Assembly: GCF_020524345.1 (NCBI RefSeq)
Contig: NZ_JAIVLH010000016.1
Location: forward strand, 86,252 to 150,251
Reading direction: 5' to 3'
Length of the DNA: 64,000 nt
DNA from: Metabacillus niabensis
Lineage (GTDB): Bacteria; Bacillota; Bacilli; Bacillales; Bacillaceae
This document shows, one piece after another, positions 15,789 through 24,435 of this stretch; position 1 is the stretch's first letter, and each line of letters starts with the position of its first letter. The translations under genes and the position numbers were made by a program. Below the pieces are notes generated by a model, which saw only the letters and a list, made by a program, of their open reading frames with translations, made no database searches and was not told the DNA's origin.

Positions 15789-18101
15789 ATGAAATTTACT
15801 GATGGCTTTTGGCTGACAAAAGAAGGTTTTGATATTCAACATCCAAGAAATGTTCGTGATGTTGCAATAAATGAAAATACAGTGACACTTTACGCACCAT
15901 GTAAAGAGATTCAACATAGAGGAGACACATTAAATTTACCATCCTTAACGATTCAGCTGTCATCTCCAATAAAAAATGTCATTAAAGTCAAGGCTTGGCA
16001 TCATAAAGGTACAAGAATGAAAACACCGGAATTTGACATTAAAAATGAGCTTCATCCGTTAGAGTGTGAGCAAAATGAAGAACAAACAATTTTAAATAGC
16101 GGGAATGTAAGCGTAAACATTCAGCATAAGCCATTTAAAATTACATTTACTCAAGGTAATCAAGTACTAACCTCAATTGATTCAAAAGGAGTGGCATGGA
16201 TTAAAGGGCCTGAAAAGGAAAGTTATATGCGAGGGCAGTTAAACATCGGTGTTGGTGAATACCTTTACGGTCTTGGTGAGCGTTTCACTCCATTTGTTAA
16301 AAACGGACAAATTGTTGATACTTGGAATGAAGATGGTGGAACAAGTTCAGAGCAATCTTATAAAAACATACCATTTTTCTTAAGTAACAAGGGCTATGGT
16401 GTATTAGTAAACCACCCGGAAAATGTAAGTTTCGAAATAGCTTCAGAAGCTGTTTCAAAAACACAGTTCAGTGTTGAAGGTGAATGTATTGAGTATTTCC
16501 TTATTGGTGGAGAAACACCTAAAGAAGTATTAACGAACTTTACGGAGTTAACAGGTAAACCGGCACTTCCACCAGCATGGTCCTACGGGTTATGGCTGAC
16601 AACCTCGTTTACGACTGACTATAACGAGGAAACAGTTACTCATTTTGTCGATGGAATGGCAGAGCGTGATATCCCATTAAGTGTGTTCCACTTTGATTGC
16701 TTTTGGATGAAAGAATTTGAATGGTGTAACTTCGAATGGGATAAAGATGCATTCCCTGAGCCAGAGGCGATGTTAAAAAGATTAAAAGATAAGGGCTTGA
16801 AAATTTGTGTGTGGATTAATCCTTATATTGCTGAAAAGTCTAAGCTTTTTGATGAAGCAGCCGATAACGGATACCTGTTGAAAAAAGCGAACGGTGATGT
16901 ATGGCAATGGGATTTATGGCAGGCTGGAATGGGAGTTGTTGACTTTACAAACCCGGCAGCGTGTGAGTGGTATTGCGGGAAATTAAAAGGGTTGCTTGAT
17001 ATGGGTGTGGATAGCTTTAAGACTGATTTTGGTGAAAGAATTCCAACTGATGTTGTCTATTATGATGGTTCTGATCCACAGCGTATGCATAACTATTACG
17101 CTTATCTCTATAATAAAGTTGTTTTTGACTTACTTGAAGAAGAAAAAGGAAAAAAAGAAGCTGTTGTTTTCGCTAGATCAGCTGCTGTAGGTAGTCAGCA
17201 ATTTCCAGTCCATTGGGGCGGGGATTGTAATGCAACATATGAATCAATGGCGGAAAGCTTGCGCGGGGGCCTTTCACTATCATTATCCGGCTTTGGTTAT
17301 TGGAGTCATGATATCGGTGGATTTGAAAATACAGCAAGTCCTGATCTCTTTAAACGTTGGCTTGCTTTTGGTCTATTGTCCAGCCACAGTCGTCTTCACG
17401 GTAGTTCATCATACCGCGTTCCATGGTTGTTTGACGAAGAAGCAGTAGAGGTAACAAAGCATTTCTCTAAATTAAAAAACCGTTTAATGCCATATTTGTA
17501 TAGTGCCTCTGTTGAAAACCATAACACAGGTGTCCCGGTAATGAGACCAATGCTATTGGAATTTGCTGAAGATCCAAATACACATGTGCTTGATCGTCAA
17601 TATATGCTCGGAAACAGCCTGTTGGTTGCACCTATTATGAACGAAGAAGGAGTAGGCTCTTACTACCTTCCACAAGGTAAATGGACTCACTATTTAACAA
17701 AAGAAGTTGTTGAAGGGGGAACTTGGAGAACAGAAAATTATGATTATCTAAGTCTTCCATTATTTATAAAAGAAAATAGCATACTAGCGATCGGTTATGA
17801 TGACGACCGTCCGGATTATGAATTTGCTAATAATGTGACATTTGAGCTTTATCAGTTACAGGATAATCAACAAGCAACAGCTTTTGTAACAGATATAAAT
17901 GGAAACATTAAAGGAGAAATAAAAGCAGTTAAACAACATAACAGCATTCATATTGAAACATCAATGGAAGGTTTAACGTATTCTATTCTTCTTGCAGGAT
18001 ATGAAAGCATTACTTCTTCTTCAGCAGGTGAAGTTGATTCAACCAGAGATGGAGTTAGAGTAAATCTTCATGGATCACAGAAGTTAGATATTACTTTGTA
18101 A
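15789..18101 (+). CDS. yicI: Alpha-xylosidase, glycoside hydrolase family 31
   Basis: 770 aa, close to the 772 aa of E. coli YicI. It carries the GH31 nucleophile motif KTDFGERIP, with Asp at about residue 413, and HWGGDCNATYESM with the acid/base Asp about 66 residues later. N-terminal beta-sandwich and C-terminal beta domains flank the barrel (barrel start near PALPPAWSYGLWLTTSFTTDY). YicI removes alpha-xylosyl units from xyloglucan fragments such as isoprimeverose. There is no signal peptide, so the enzyme is cytoplasmic and acts on sugars imported by the following ABC transporter. AAGGAG lies upstream of the ATG. Confidence 0.92.
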   Translation: MKFTDGFWLTKEGFDIQHPRNVRDVAINENTVTLYAPCKEIQHRGDTLNLPSLTIQLSSPIKNVIKVKAWHHKGTRMKTPEFDIKNELHPLECEQNEEQTILNSGNVSVNIQHKPFKITFTQGNQVLTSIDSKGVAWIKGPEKESYMRGQLNIGVGEYLYGLGERFTPFVKNGQIVDTWNEDGGTSSEQSYKNIPFFLSNKGYGVLVNHPENVSFEIASEAVSKTQFSVEGECIEYFLIGGETPKEVLTNFTELTGKPALPPAWSYGLWLTTSFTTDYNEETVTHFVDGMAERDIPLSVFHFDCFWMKEFEWCNFEWDKDAFPEPEAMLKRLKDKGLKICVWINPYIAEKSKLFDEAADNGYLLKKANGDVWQWDLWQAGMGVVDFTNPAACEWYCGKLKGLLDMGVDSFKTDFGERIPTDVVYYDGSDPQRMHNYYAYLYNKVVFDLLEEEKGKKEAVVFARSAAVGSQQFPVHWGGDCNATYESMAESLRGGLSLSLSGFGYWSHDIGGFENTASPDLFKRWLAFGLLSSHSRLHGSSSYRVPWLFDEEAVEVTKHFSKLKNRLMPYLYSASVENHNTGVPVMRPMLLEFAEDPNTHVLDRQYMLGNSLLVAPIMNEEGVGSYYLPQGKWTHYLTKEVVEGGTWRTENYDYLSLPLFIKENSILAIGYDDDRPDYEFANNVTFELYQLQDNQQATAFVTDINGNIKGEIKAVKQHNSIHIETSMEGLTYSILLAGYESITSSSAGEVDSTRDGVRVNLHGSQKLDITL

Positions 18102-18106
18102 GTTGT

Positions 18107-18135
18107 CAAAGAGTGTGACTAGCACACTTTTCCAT
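18107..18135 (+). terminator. Internal hairpin between yicI and the binding-protein gene
   Basis: AGTGTG-ACTAG-CACACT followed by TTTCC. The T tract is short, so it may be a partial terminator or an mRNA-stabilising hairpin that sets relative expression of the binding protein. Confidence 0.5.
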
Positions 18136-18157
18136 ATCATAAGAGGGGGTATACACT

Positions 18158-19432
18158 ATGAAAAAGAACATGATCAAAGGTTTAGGTACAGCTCTTTTAG
18201 TAGGTGGATTGTTGGCAGGTTGTTCTTCAGGAGGCAGTGGGGGTGATGCCGGTACTGTTGTTGACGTTTTTAATATAAAAGTAGAAACAAAAGATCAGTT
18301 GGAAGCAATGATTGAGAAATATGAAAGTGAACATGAAGATGTGGATATTCGCTTAACAACTGTTGGTGGCGGACAAGACGCTGCTTCAGCTTTACAAGCA
18401 AAGTTTTCATCAAATGAAGATCCGGCCATCTTTTTATTAGGCGGTTTATCTGATGTTGAAAAATATCAAAACTATCTATTAGATGTTTCTGAAATGGAAT
18501 CAGCAAAAACAGCTATTGAGGGAACATTACAAGGCTCGACTGTTGATGGGACTCCTTATGGAATTCCATTAAATATTGAAGGCTTCGGCTGGATGATCAA
18601 TAAACAAATTTTTGAATCTGCCGGTGTAGATCCTGCATCGATTGCAAGCTATGATGATTTTGTGAGGGCAGTTGAAACAATTGATAGTAAAAAAGAAGAG
18701 CTTGGTCTAGAAGCTGTGTTTGGATACAGCGGGAAAGAAGATTGGGTAACGAGTCAATTTTCAAATCACTTTACAGCGCCTGAATTTGATAATGATCTAC
18801 AAGTTGCATATGAAGCTACTGAGCTTACATTTAAATATGGAGATCGAATGAAAGAGTACACAGATTTACTAAACAAATATAATGTACAACCAATTTTGTC
18901 ATTAGATTATAGTACATCTGTTGAAGAACTTTTCACAAACAATAAAGTAGCGATTATCCACCAAGGAAACTGGATTGTACCATCACTTGATGGTATTGAC
19001 CCTGAATTTTCCAAAGAAAAATTAGGTATTTTACCACTATTTGTAGATAGCGATACCGACGGGTACATTAGTGCTGGTCCATCATGGTTCTGGGGAATTA
19101 ATAAAGAGCATGATGAGAAAGTCGTTGAGGCATCTAAGGACTTTATTGATTGGATGTATACATCTGATTATGGAAAACAACAAATTGTTGAAGAATTTAA
19201 ATATATTCCTGCTCATGAAGGGTATGAGATTGACAGTATAACAGATCCTGTCTCAAAAGAAGTCTATCAAATGCTGTTAGATGGAAAATCAAGAGTATGG
19301 GCTCATAATCAATATCCAAGCGGATTCTCTCAAACATCATTCTTCCCGGAATATCAAAAATATTTAAATGGGGATATTTCATGGGAAGATCTTGAAAAAA
19401 CAGCTAGTGAGAAATTTACGGAAATGCGTTAA
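18158..19432 (+). CDS. Sugar ABC transporter substrate-binding lipoprotein
   Basis: A 424-aa family-1 extracellular solute-binding protein. A lipoprotein signal peptide ends at LLAGCSSGG with lipidated Cys near residue 22, followed by a Ser/Gly linker. The mature part shows typical features of sugar-binding proteins (NNKVAIIHQGNWIVP, AGPSWFWGINKE). GAGGGGG lies upstream. It follows yicI by 56 nt and precedes two permeases, so the likely ligands are xylo-oligosaccharides or related alpha-xylosides. That specificity is inferred from yicI only. Confidence 0.88.
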   Translation: MKKNMIKGLGTALLVGGLLAGCSSGGSGGDAGTVVDVFNIKVETKDQLEAMIEKYESEHEDVDIRLTTVGGGQDAASALQAKFSSNEDPAIFLLGGLSDVEKYQNYLLDVSEMESAKTAIEGTLQGSTVDGTPYGIPLNIEGFGWMINKQIFESAGVDPASIASYDDFVRAVETIDSKKEELGLEAVFGYSGKEDWVTSQFSNHFTAPEFDNDLQVAYEATELTFKYGDRMKEYTDLLNKYNVQPILSLDYSTSVEELFTNNKVAIIHQGNWIVPSLDGIDPEFSKEKLGILPLFVDSDTDGYISAGPSWFWGINKEHDEKVVEASKDFIDWMYTSDYGKQQIVEEFKYIPAHEGYEIDSITDPVSKEVYQMLLDGKSRVWAHNQYPSGFSQTSFFPEYQKYLNGDISWEDLEKTASEKFTEMR

Positions 19433-19507
19433 TTTTTGGATCTGGATGGAATGGGGAATGATGATTCCTTATTCCATTCGCTATTTTATATAAAGGGTGT
19501 GAGCATA

Positions 19508-20371
19508 ATGAAAATGAAAAACCTCACCTACTGGCTATTTCTGGCTCCATGTATAGCGGCTCTAGCTATTGTATTAATAATTCCCTTTTTCCAAGGTGTC
19601 TACTATTCCTTTACAGAATACAACGGGTTTCAAGTGAAAGAATTCGTAGGTTTTGAGAATTACATCAATCTCTTTAAAGATGATCAATTTTTATATAGTC
19701 TGATTTTTACAGGAGGATTTTCGATTGCCTCTGTTATTGGAATTAATGTTATTGGCTTGCTTTTAGCATTGTTTGTTACACAAAAAATGGGGAAATTTAA
19801 TACAGTTTTCCGAACAGTGTTTTTTATGCCGAACTTAATTGGCGGGATTATTCTAGGGTTTATTTGGCAGTTTATATTCCTAAAAGCCTTTGAAGGGGTA
19901 GCTGAGCTAACCGGCTTAGATTTTTTTAAGGGCTGGTTATCAGATACAGAAACAGGATTTTGGGGATTGGTTATTCTATTTATCTGGCAAATGAGCGGTT
20001 ATATTATGATTATCTATATTTCGTTTTTAAATAATATCCCGGATGAATTAATTGAAGCGTCTACAATTGATGGTGCTAATGTATGGCAACGTTTTTGGAG
20101 AATTAAATTCCCATTACTTGCACCGGCGTTTACGGTTAGTTTATTTCTATCATTATCCAACGCATTTAAAGTGTATGATCAAAATATGGCGTTAACAGCA
20201 GGAGGACCATTCAGCTCCACTCAGATGGCTACGATGAATATATATGATACAGCATTTAAGGTTCAAGAAATGGGGTATGCACAAGCAAAAGCGATTATTT
20301 TCCTGCTTATTATTACGGCAATTTCAGTGATCCAACTATACATGACTAGAAAGAGGGAGACTGACTTATGA
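19508..20371 (+). CDS. Sugar ABC transporter permease (MalF-like)
   Basis: 287 aa from ATG 19508, which follows AAGGGTGTG; a longer frame from 19436 lacks a site and would not begin with the membrane anchor. Six hydrophobic segments are visible. The EAA motif that docks the ATPase is ELIEASTIDGANVWQRFWRIKFPLL (about residues 180-205). Binding-protein-dependent transport permease of the MalF/UgpA type. The next permease gene overlaps by 4 nt. No ATPase gene is present in the cluster. Confidence 0.9.
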   Translation: MKMKNLTYWLFLAPCIAALAIVLIIPFFQGVYYSFTEYNGFQVKEFVGFENYINLFKDDQFLYSLIFTGGFSIASVIGINVIGLLLALFVTQKMGKFNTVFRTVFFMPNLIGGIILGFIWQFIFLKAFEGVAELTGLDFFKGWLSDTETGFWGLVILFIWQMSGYIMIIYISFLNNIPDELIEASTIDGANVWQRFWRIKFPLLAPAFTVSLFLSLSNAFKVYDQNMALTAGGPFSSTQMATMNIYDTAFKVQEMGYAQAKAIIFLLIITAISVIQLYMTRKRETDL

Positions 20372-21192
20372 TTGCACAAAATAAAGCAAAAACGTACGGA
20401 TTTATTTTGCTTGGACTATTACTTTCAATCATTTGGTTTTATCCGTTTTATCTAGTGATAGTCAATTCGTTTAAGACAAAAGCTGAGATTTTTGTTAATA
20501 CCCTTTCTTTTCCGTCAGAGGGGACCTTGGCCAACTACCCTGAAGCCTTTACTGCTTTAGATTTTATTCAAAGCTTTATAAATTCAGTCATCATTACTGT
20601 GGTGAGTATTTTTCTTATCTGTATATGTACCTCAATGGCTGCTTATGCACTATCGCGTAGACAGGGAAAAACAAGCTCGGTCATTTATTTTATCTTTGCA
20701 ATATGCATGCTAATTCCATTCCAATCTATCATGATTCCGTTAGTTTCGATTTTTGGCTCATTCGATATGTTAAATCGAGCAGGATTGATGATCATGTATT
20801 TAGGGTTAGGGTCAAGCTTAGCTGTTTTCTTATATTTTGGTGCTTTAAGGGGTATACCGAAGGCATTGGATGAAGCGGCTATTATCGATGGGTGTAATCG
20901 ATTCCAGGTTTACCGGTATATTATTCTGCCAATGTTAAAACCAACGACTGTCACAGTTATTGTGTTAAATGCAATTTGGTTCTGGAATGATTATTTACTA
21001 CCATCACTAGTAATAAATAAGGAAGGGTTATATACAATTCCGTTAAAAATGTTCTATTTCTTTGGAGAATATTCGAAACAATGGCATTTGGCTTTAGCTG
21101 CATTAGTTATCGGTATTATTCCAATAATAGTTGTATATATGTTTCTGCAGAAATATATCATTAAAGGTATTTCTGATGGAGCAGTTAAGTAG
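20368..21192 (+). CDS. Sugar ABC transporter permease (MalG-like)
   Basis: 274 aa, ATG overlapping the preceding stop (ATGA), with AGAGGGAG upstream. Six membrane segments and the EAA motif ALDEAAIIDGCNRFQVYRYIILPML (about residues 165-190) are visible. It pairs with the MalF-like permease. The transporter has no ATPase of its own and presumably uses a shared MsmX-type ATPase encoded elsewhere, as is known for several Bacillus sugar importers. Confidence 0.9.
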   Translation: MIAQNKAKTYGFILLGLLLSIIWFYPFYLVIVNSFKTKAEIFVNTLSFPSEGTLANYPEAFTALDFIQSFINSVIITVVSIFLICICTSMAAYALSRRQGKTSSVIYFIFAICMLIPFQSIMIPLVSIFGSFDMLNRAGLMIMYLGLGSSLAVFLYFGALRGIPKALDEAAIIDGCNRFQVYRYIILPMLKPTTVTVIVLNAIWFWNDYLLPSLVINKEGLYTIPLKMFYFFGEYSKQWHLALAALVIGIIPIIVVYMFLQKYIIKGISDGAVK

Positions 21193-21219
21193 GGACGAGG
21201 GTATACCTCGTCCTTTTTC
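21192..21219 (+). terminator. Intrinsic terminator of the yicI operon
   Basis: GGACGAGG-GTATA-CCTCGTCC followed by TTTTTC. Perfect 8-bp stem. Confidence 0.88.
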
Positions 21220-21226
21220 ATTTTTT

Positions 21227-21253
21227 GGGACACGGAACCTGTCCCTCTGTACC
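21227..21253. repeat. Dispersed palindromic element, copy 4 (partial)
   Basis: GGGACACGGAACCTGTCCCT followed by CTGTACC. GGGACA and TGTCCC pair imperfectly. The CTGTACC tail is shared with copy 2 (12917-12923). It lies directly after the yicI operon terminator. Confidence 0.65.
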
Positions 21254-21282
21254 AAAAAAATCATCTTTTTGTAGGAAAACAC

Positions 21283-21312
21283 TTGAGTTGTTAGACATCA
21301 TACCTTTATAAT
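21283..21312 (+). promoter_or_regulatory. Promoter of nupC
   Basis: TTGAGT (21283-21288), 18-nt spacer, TATAAT (21307-21312). A TTGTTAGACATC sequence sits in the spacer and resembles the downstream palindrome at 21355-21372. Confidence 0.6.
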
Positions 21313-21354
21313 GTGTATGTGGGACTTTATGAAAGGGCTTTCAATTATATTTAG

Positions 21355-21372
21355 TTGTTCGACGTCCAACAA
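21355..21372. promoter_or_regulatory. Near-perfect 18-bp palindrome, operator candidate for nupC
   Basis: TTGTTCGACGTCCAACAA has 8 of 9 symmetric positions. A second, weaker copy (TTGTTAGACATC) lies in the promoter spacer about 67 bp upstream, so a dimeric repressor could bind both. GntR-family operators often have this TTGTnnGACnnnC character. The regulator is unknown. Confidence 0.5.
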
Positions 21373-21459
21373 GTTTGTGATGATAAGAGAAAATTTTTTT
21401 ATTATTTCATATGTTTCTGCAAACAATATAAAAAGTTACAAATTTTTGAGGTGATAAAC

Positions 21460-22677
21460 ATGAATTTATTGTGGGGAATTTTTGGAATCGTAGTCGTTTT
21501 AGGAATTGCATTTCTACTATCAAGCCAAAAGAAGGCAATCAATTATCGTACGATTTTTGGAGGTTTAGCGATACAAATTCTATTCGCATTTATTGTTTTA
21601 AAATGGGAAGCAGGGAGAACCGCTTTAGAATGGTTAACGATGAGAGTTCAAGATATTATCAATTATGCAAGTGAAGGGCTTACGTTTGTATTTGGTCCCT
21701 TAGCTAATGCGGAATCCCCATTAGGATTTATCTTTGCGTTTCAAGTTCTGAGTATTATTATCTTCTTTTCTTCTTTAATCTCAGTCCTATATTATTTAGG
21801 AATCATGCAGTGGTTTATTAAAATTATTGGTGGAGGATTATCAAAGCTGTTAGGAACAAGTAAAGCTGAGTCTATGTCTGCTGCTGCAAATATTTTTGTA
21901 GGACAAACTGAGGCACCTCTTGTAATTCGTCCATTTTTAGATAAAATGACAAAATCAGAGTTATTTGCAGTTATGACTGGCGGATTGGCTTCAGTAGCCG
22001 GTTCTGTGCTTGTCGGTTATGCTTTATTAGGAGTTCCACTCGAATATTTATTAGCAGCTAGTTTTATGGCAGCTCCGGCAGGATTGGTTCTGGCTAAACT
22101 AATGATCCCAGAAACAGAACAACCGGAAACGGCAAAATCATTGGAAATGGAAAAAGATAAAGAAGCTGTAAATGTTATAGACGCTGCTGCACGTGGTGCT
22201 GGAGACGGATTAACACTTGCATTAAATGTAGGTGCAATGTTAATTGCATTTATTGCGTTAATTGCGTTAATCAACGGAATATTAGGTGGAATCGGCGGAA
22301 TTTTTGGTTATGAAGCACTATCACTTGAATCAATTTTAGGAATTGTATTCTCACCTATAGCATTTGCTATCGGTGTTCCATGGTCTGAAGCTGTGACGGC
22401 AGGAAGCTTTATCGGCCAAAAGTTAGTGTTAAATGAATTTGTTGCCTACTCTTCTTTTGCACCACAGATCGAACAACTAACACCTAAAACAGTAATGGTC
22501 GTCAGCTTTGCACTCTGTGGTTTTGCCAATTTAAGTTCAATGGCCATTCTTTTAGGCGGGTTAGGCGGACTTGCTCCAAGTCGTCGTCCTGATATTGCAA
22601 AACTTGGTCTTCGTGCAGTTGCAGCAGGAATGTTAGCTTCCTTATTAAGTGCAGCGATTGCGGGAATCTTTATTTAA
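21460..22677 (+). CDS. nupC: NupC-type concentrative nucleoside transporter
   Basis: 405 aa from ATG 21460 (MNLLWGIFGIVVVLG) with GAGGTG upstream; the longer frame from 21355 lies in the leader and has no site. CNT-family motifs are visible: G-x-x-x-Q-x-x-F in the second helix, AANIFVGQTEAPLVIRPF (about residues 145-165), SVAGSVLVGYALLGVP, and near the C-terminus SFALCGFANLSSMAILLGGLGGLAP. CNT proteins import nucleosides with H+ or Na+. Substrate range (pyrimidine or purine) cannot be judged from sequence alone. Confidence 0.9.
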   Translation: MNLLWGIFGIVVVLGIAFLLSSQKKAINYRTIFGGLAIQILFAFIVLKWEAGRTALEWLTMRVQDIINYASEGLTFVFGPLANAESPLGFIFAFQVLSIIIFFSSLISVLYYLGIMQWFIKIIGGGLSKLLGTSKAESMSAAANIFVGQTEAPLVIRPFLDKMTKSELFAVMTGGLASVAGSVLVGYALLGVPLEYLLAASFMAAPAGLVLAKLMIPETEQPETAKSLEMEKDKEAVNVIDAAARGAGDGLTLALNVGAMLIAFIALIALINGILGGIGGIFGYEALSLESILGIVFSPIAFAIGVPWSEAVTAGSFIGQKLVLNEFVAYSSFAPQIEQLTPKTVMVVSFALCGFANLSSMAILLGGLGGLAPSRRPDIAKLGLRAVAAGMLASLLSAAIAGIFI

Positions 22678-22711
22678 GTATTCTCTATTTAATGTGGAAT
22701 GGAGATAACAA

Positions 22712-23377
22712 ATGAAAACAATCTTAATTACAGGTGCTGGAACTGGACTGGGAAAAGAACTCGCACTTGCATATGCAGAAAGAGGAGACCGAATCATCTT
22801 AGTTGGAAGAACAAAGGAATCTTTAAATGATGTAAAAGATTTGATTAAAATGACGAAAGGTTCTTCTCTCATCGCTACGTGTGATATTAGCGATGGGCAA
22901 GCCGTTAAAAAGTTGATAGAGAGCCTTGTAAGAATAGAGAAGATAGATATGCTTATTAATAATGCAGGAATCGGTTATTTTGGAAACCTCCAGGATCTTT
23001 CTGTAGAAGAAATAAGTCAGATGATTGATACAAATATAAAAGGAACAATTTTCATGACAAAAGAAGTTCTACCTATATTTTTAAAACATCAAACAGGAAA
23101 AATTATGAACATCATCTCTACGGCAGGTTTGCGCGGGAAAATTAGAGAAACTGCTTATGTAGCAAGCAAATTTGCGGTGAGGGGTTTTAGTGAAAGTCTT
23201 ATAAAAGAACTTGAACATACCTCTATAAAGGTATCTGCTGTATACATGGGCGGAATGAATACACCTTTCTGGGAAGGCAGTGACTTTATAAAAGATCCCT
23301 CCAGATTAAAGTCAGCAAAACAAGTTGCGAAAGAAATAGTTGAACGGGAAGATGAGGAAGAAATGATAATAAGTTAA
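22712..23377 (+). CDS. Short-chain dehydrogenase/reductase (SDR) family protein
   Basis: 221 aa with the classical SDR set: nucleotide-binding T-G-A-G-T-G-L-G (residues 6-13), N-N-A-G-I-G (about 84-89), a catalytic Ser in MNIISTAG and Y-V-A-S-K (about 149-153). GGAGATAACA precedes the ATG. It starts 34 nt after nupC and may be read through from it, although it has no obvious functional link. Substrate unknown; a terminator-like hairpin follows. Confidence 0.88.
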   Translation: MKTILITGAGTGLGKELALAYAERGDRIILVGRTKESLNDVKDLIKMTKGSSLIATCDISDGQAVKKLIESLVRIEKIDMLINNAGIGYFGNLQDLSVEEISQMIDTNIKGTIFMTKEVLPIFLKHQTGKIMNIISTAGLRGKIRETAYVASKFAVRGFSESLIKELEHTSIKVSAVYMGGMNTPFWEGSDFIKDPSRLKSAKQVAKEIVEREDEEEMIIS

Positions 23378-23387
23378 TATGGATAGA

Positions 23388-23413
23388 TGTCACCTTAAAG
23401 AGGTGGCTTTTTG
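23388..23413 (+). terminator. Weak intrinsic terminator
   Basis: CACCT-TTAAAG-AGGTG with GCTTTTTG behind it; short stem. Confidence 0.6.
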
Positions 23414-23477
23414 TATCTAAAAAAACATTGACCCTGTCGTGCACCACACAGTTTATGATCGTTTCGGGAGGACAAAA

Positions 23478-23822
23478 ATGTATAAAATAAGTGAATTTGC
23501 GAAGCTTACTGGGCTAAGCAAAGAAACTCTCCGGTATTATGCGGAAGTAAAGCTGCTTGAGCCGGCATACAAAGATCCGAAAAATAACTATCGATACTAT
23601 GATGATGGCAGTTATTTTTTGGCAACACTGTTAGGGAAATTACGAAGCTTAGGCTTTACGATTCAAGAAATGATCTCTGTTATGGAGGATGAATCGTTTG
23701 CAAATCTTGATAATTTACTACGTAAAAAAAGAAATAAAATCAAGATGGAAATAGAAGAACTTCAACATCAAATGGAAGCGATCGATGAGTTTTTGTTATC
23801 TGGTGAGGAGGAAGGGAAATGA
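23478..23822 (+). CDS. MerR-family transcriptional regulator
   Basis: 114 aa from ATG 23478, with GGGAGGA upstream. MYKISEFAKLTGLSKETLRYYAEVKLLEPAYKDPKNNYRYYDD is the MerR winged helix (residues 1-45), followed by LGKLRSLGFTIQEMISVME and a C-terminal dimerisation coiled coil (residues 75-110). It is short, with no effector domain after the coil. The next gene (SRPBCC protein) overlaps by 4 nt, so an effector may be sensed by, or act through, that partner. This is inference. Confidence 0.9.
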   Translation: MYKISEFAKLTGLSKETLRYYAEVKLLEPAYKDPKNNYRYYDDGSYFLATLLGKLRSLGFTIQEMISVMEDESFANLDNLLRKKRNKIKMEIEELQHQMEAIDEFLLSGEEEGK

Positions 23823-24274
23823 TTCAATGGAAAGAAGAAATCATAATCAATAAAAGTATTGAACAAGTGTGGAGTTTATTTTTGGATGAAAATATTAAAA
23901 AAATCATGCCTAAAGTCGAAGAACATATTTTAATTGAAAAAAAGGAACATGAAGTAGGAGCAAAACATCAGCAAAAATATCGTGAAGGCAAAAGAGTCGA
24001 AACCTATATTGTCGAAACTTTAGCTTATGATAATACAGAAGACAAAAAGAAGAAACAAATACGTTTTGTATTAGGAAAAGCATTCGAAATATCATTAACT
24101 TTCATCCTTTTAAAAGTCGATGGAGAAACAACAAAATTTATCTATGAAGGATATAACAAAGGTGTTAATTTCATCGGGAGAGCCATGATGAAATTAAGCA
24201 GTCAAAAAAGTAATCATGATGTAGTTCAGGAGTTTTTACAAAGAGTTCAGAAAGAAGCAATGAAAGGTTCATAA
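23819..24274 (+). CDS. SRPBCC-family protein cotranslated with MerR regulator
   Basis: 151 aa, ATG within the stop of the MerR gene (ATGA) behind GAGGAGGAAGGG. It opens with the SRPBCC strand WKEEIIINKSIEQVWSLFLDE, and the later sequence (TTKFIYEGYNKGVNFIGRAMMKL) fits the C-terminal strand and lid helix. These folds bind hydrophobic ligands. The tight coupling to a minimal MerR protein suggests the pair works together, but no ligand or target can be named. Confidence 0.78.
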   Translation: MIQWKEEIIINKSIEQVWSLFLDENIKKIMPKVEEHILIEKKEHEVGAKHQQKYREGKRVETYIVETLAYDNTEDKKKKQIRFVLGKAFEISLTFILLKVDGETTKFIYEGYNKGVNFIGRAMMKLSSQKSNHDVVQEFLQRVQKEAMKGS

Positions 24275-24295
24275 TATTTTTTTAGTAATTTCTAG

Positions 24296-24325
24296 TTGAC
24301 AGGTAGGAATAGTAGGGAATATAAT
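24296..24325 (+). promoter_or_regulatory. Promoter of the TauE-like gene
   Basis: TTGACA (24296-24301), 18-nt spacer, TATAAT (24320-24325). The spacer contains AGGAATAG and AGGGAAT, which resemble the conserved GGAAT core of CymR sites in B. subtilis sulfur genes. Confidence 0.75.
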
Positions 24326-24353
24326 CAGATTAATTCAAAAATAAAATAAAAAA

Positions 24354-24409
24354 GCCGATCGGACGACCGAAGGCATAACCCATATCAGATAGTGGGTTAT
24401 GCCTTTTTT
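24354..24409 (+). promoter_or_regulatory. Leader RNA with overlapping hairpin and terminator (attenuator or riboswitch candidate)
   Basis: First hairpin, 24354-24374: GCC/GGC outer stem, GAU/A(A) internal loop, UCGG/CCGA inner stem, ACGA tetraloop. Second hairpin: GGCATAACCCA (24372-24382) with TGGGTTATGCC (24393-24403), then TTTTTTT, an intrinsic terminator only 26 nt before the ATG. The GGC at 24372-24374 belongs to both, so the two structures exclude each other at that point. Nearly the same 21-nt hairpin recurs before the FMN-reductase gene at 25402. No known riboswitch class matched by eye. Confidence 0.6.
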
Positions 24410-24435
24410 ATTTTTAAAATGAAAGGGTGTTTTTT

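Noticed and set aside
24354..24374. Guanidine-II (mini-ykkC) riboswitch
   Set aside because: The hairpin has the GG-ACGA-CC loop typical of the class, but the class needs two such hairpins; the second hairpin here is a terminator without ACGR, and the sister copy at 25402 has an AAAU loop.
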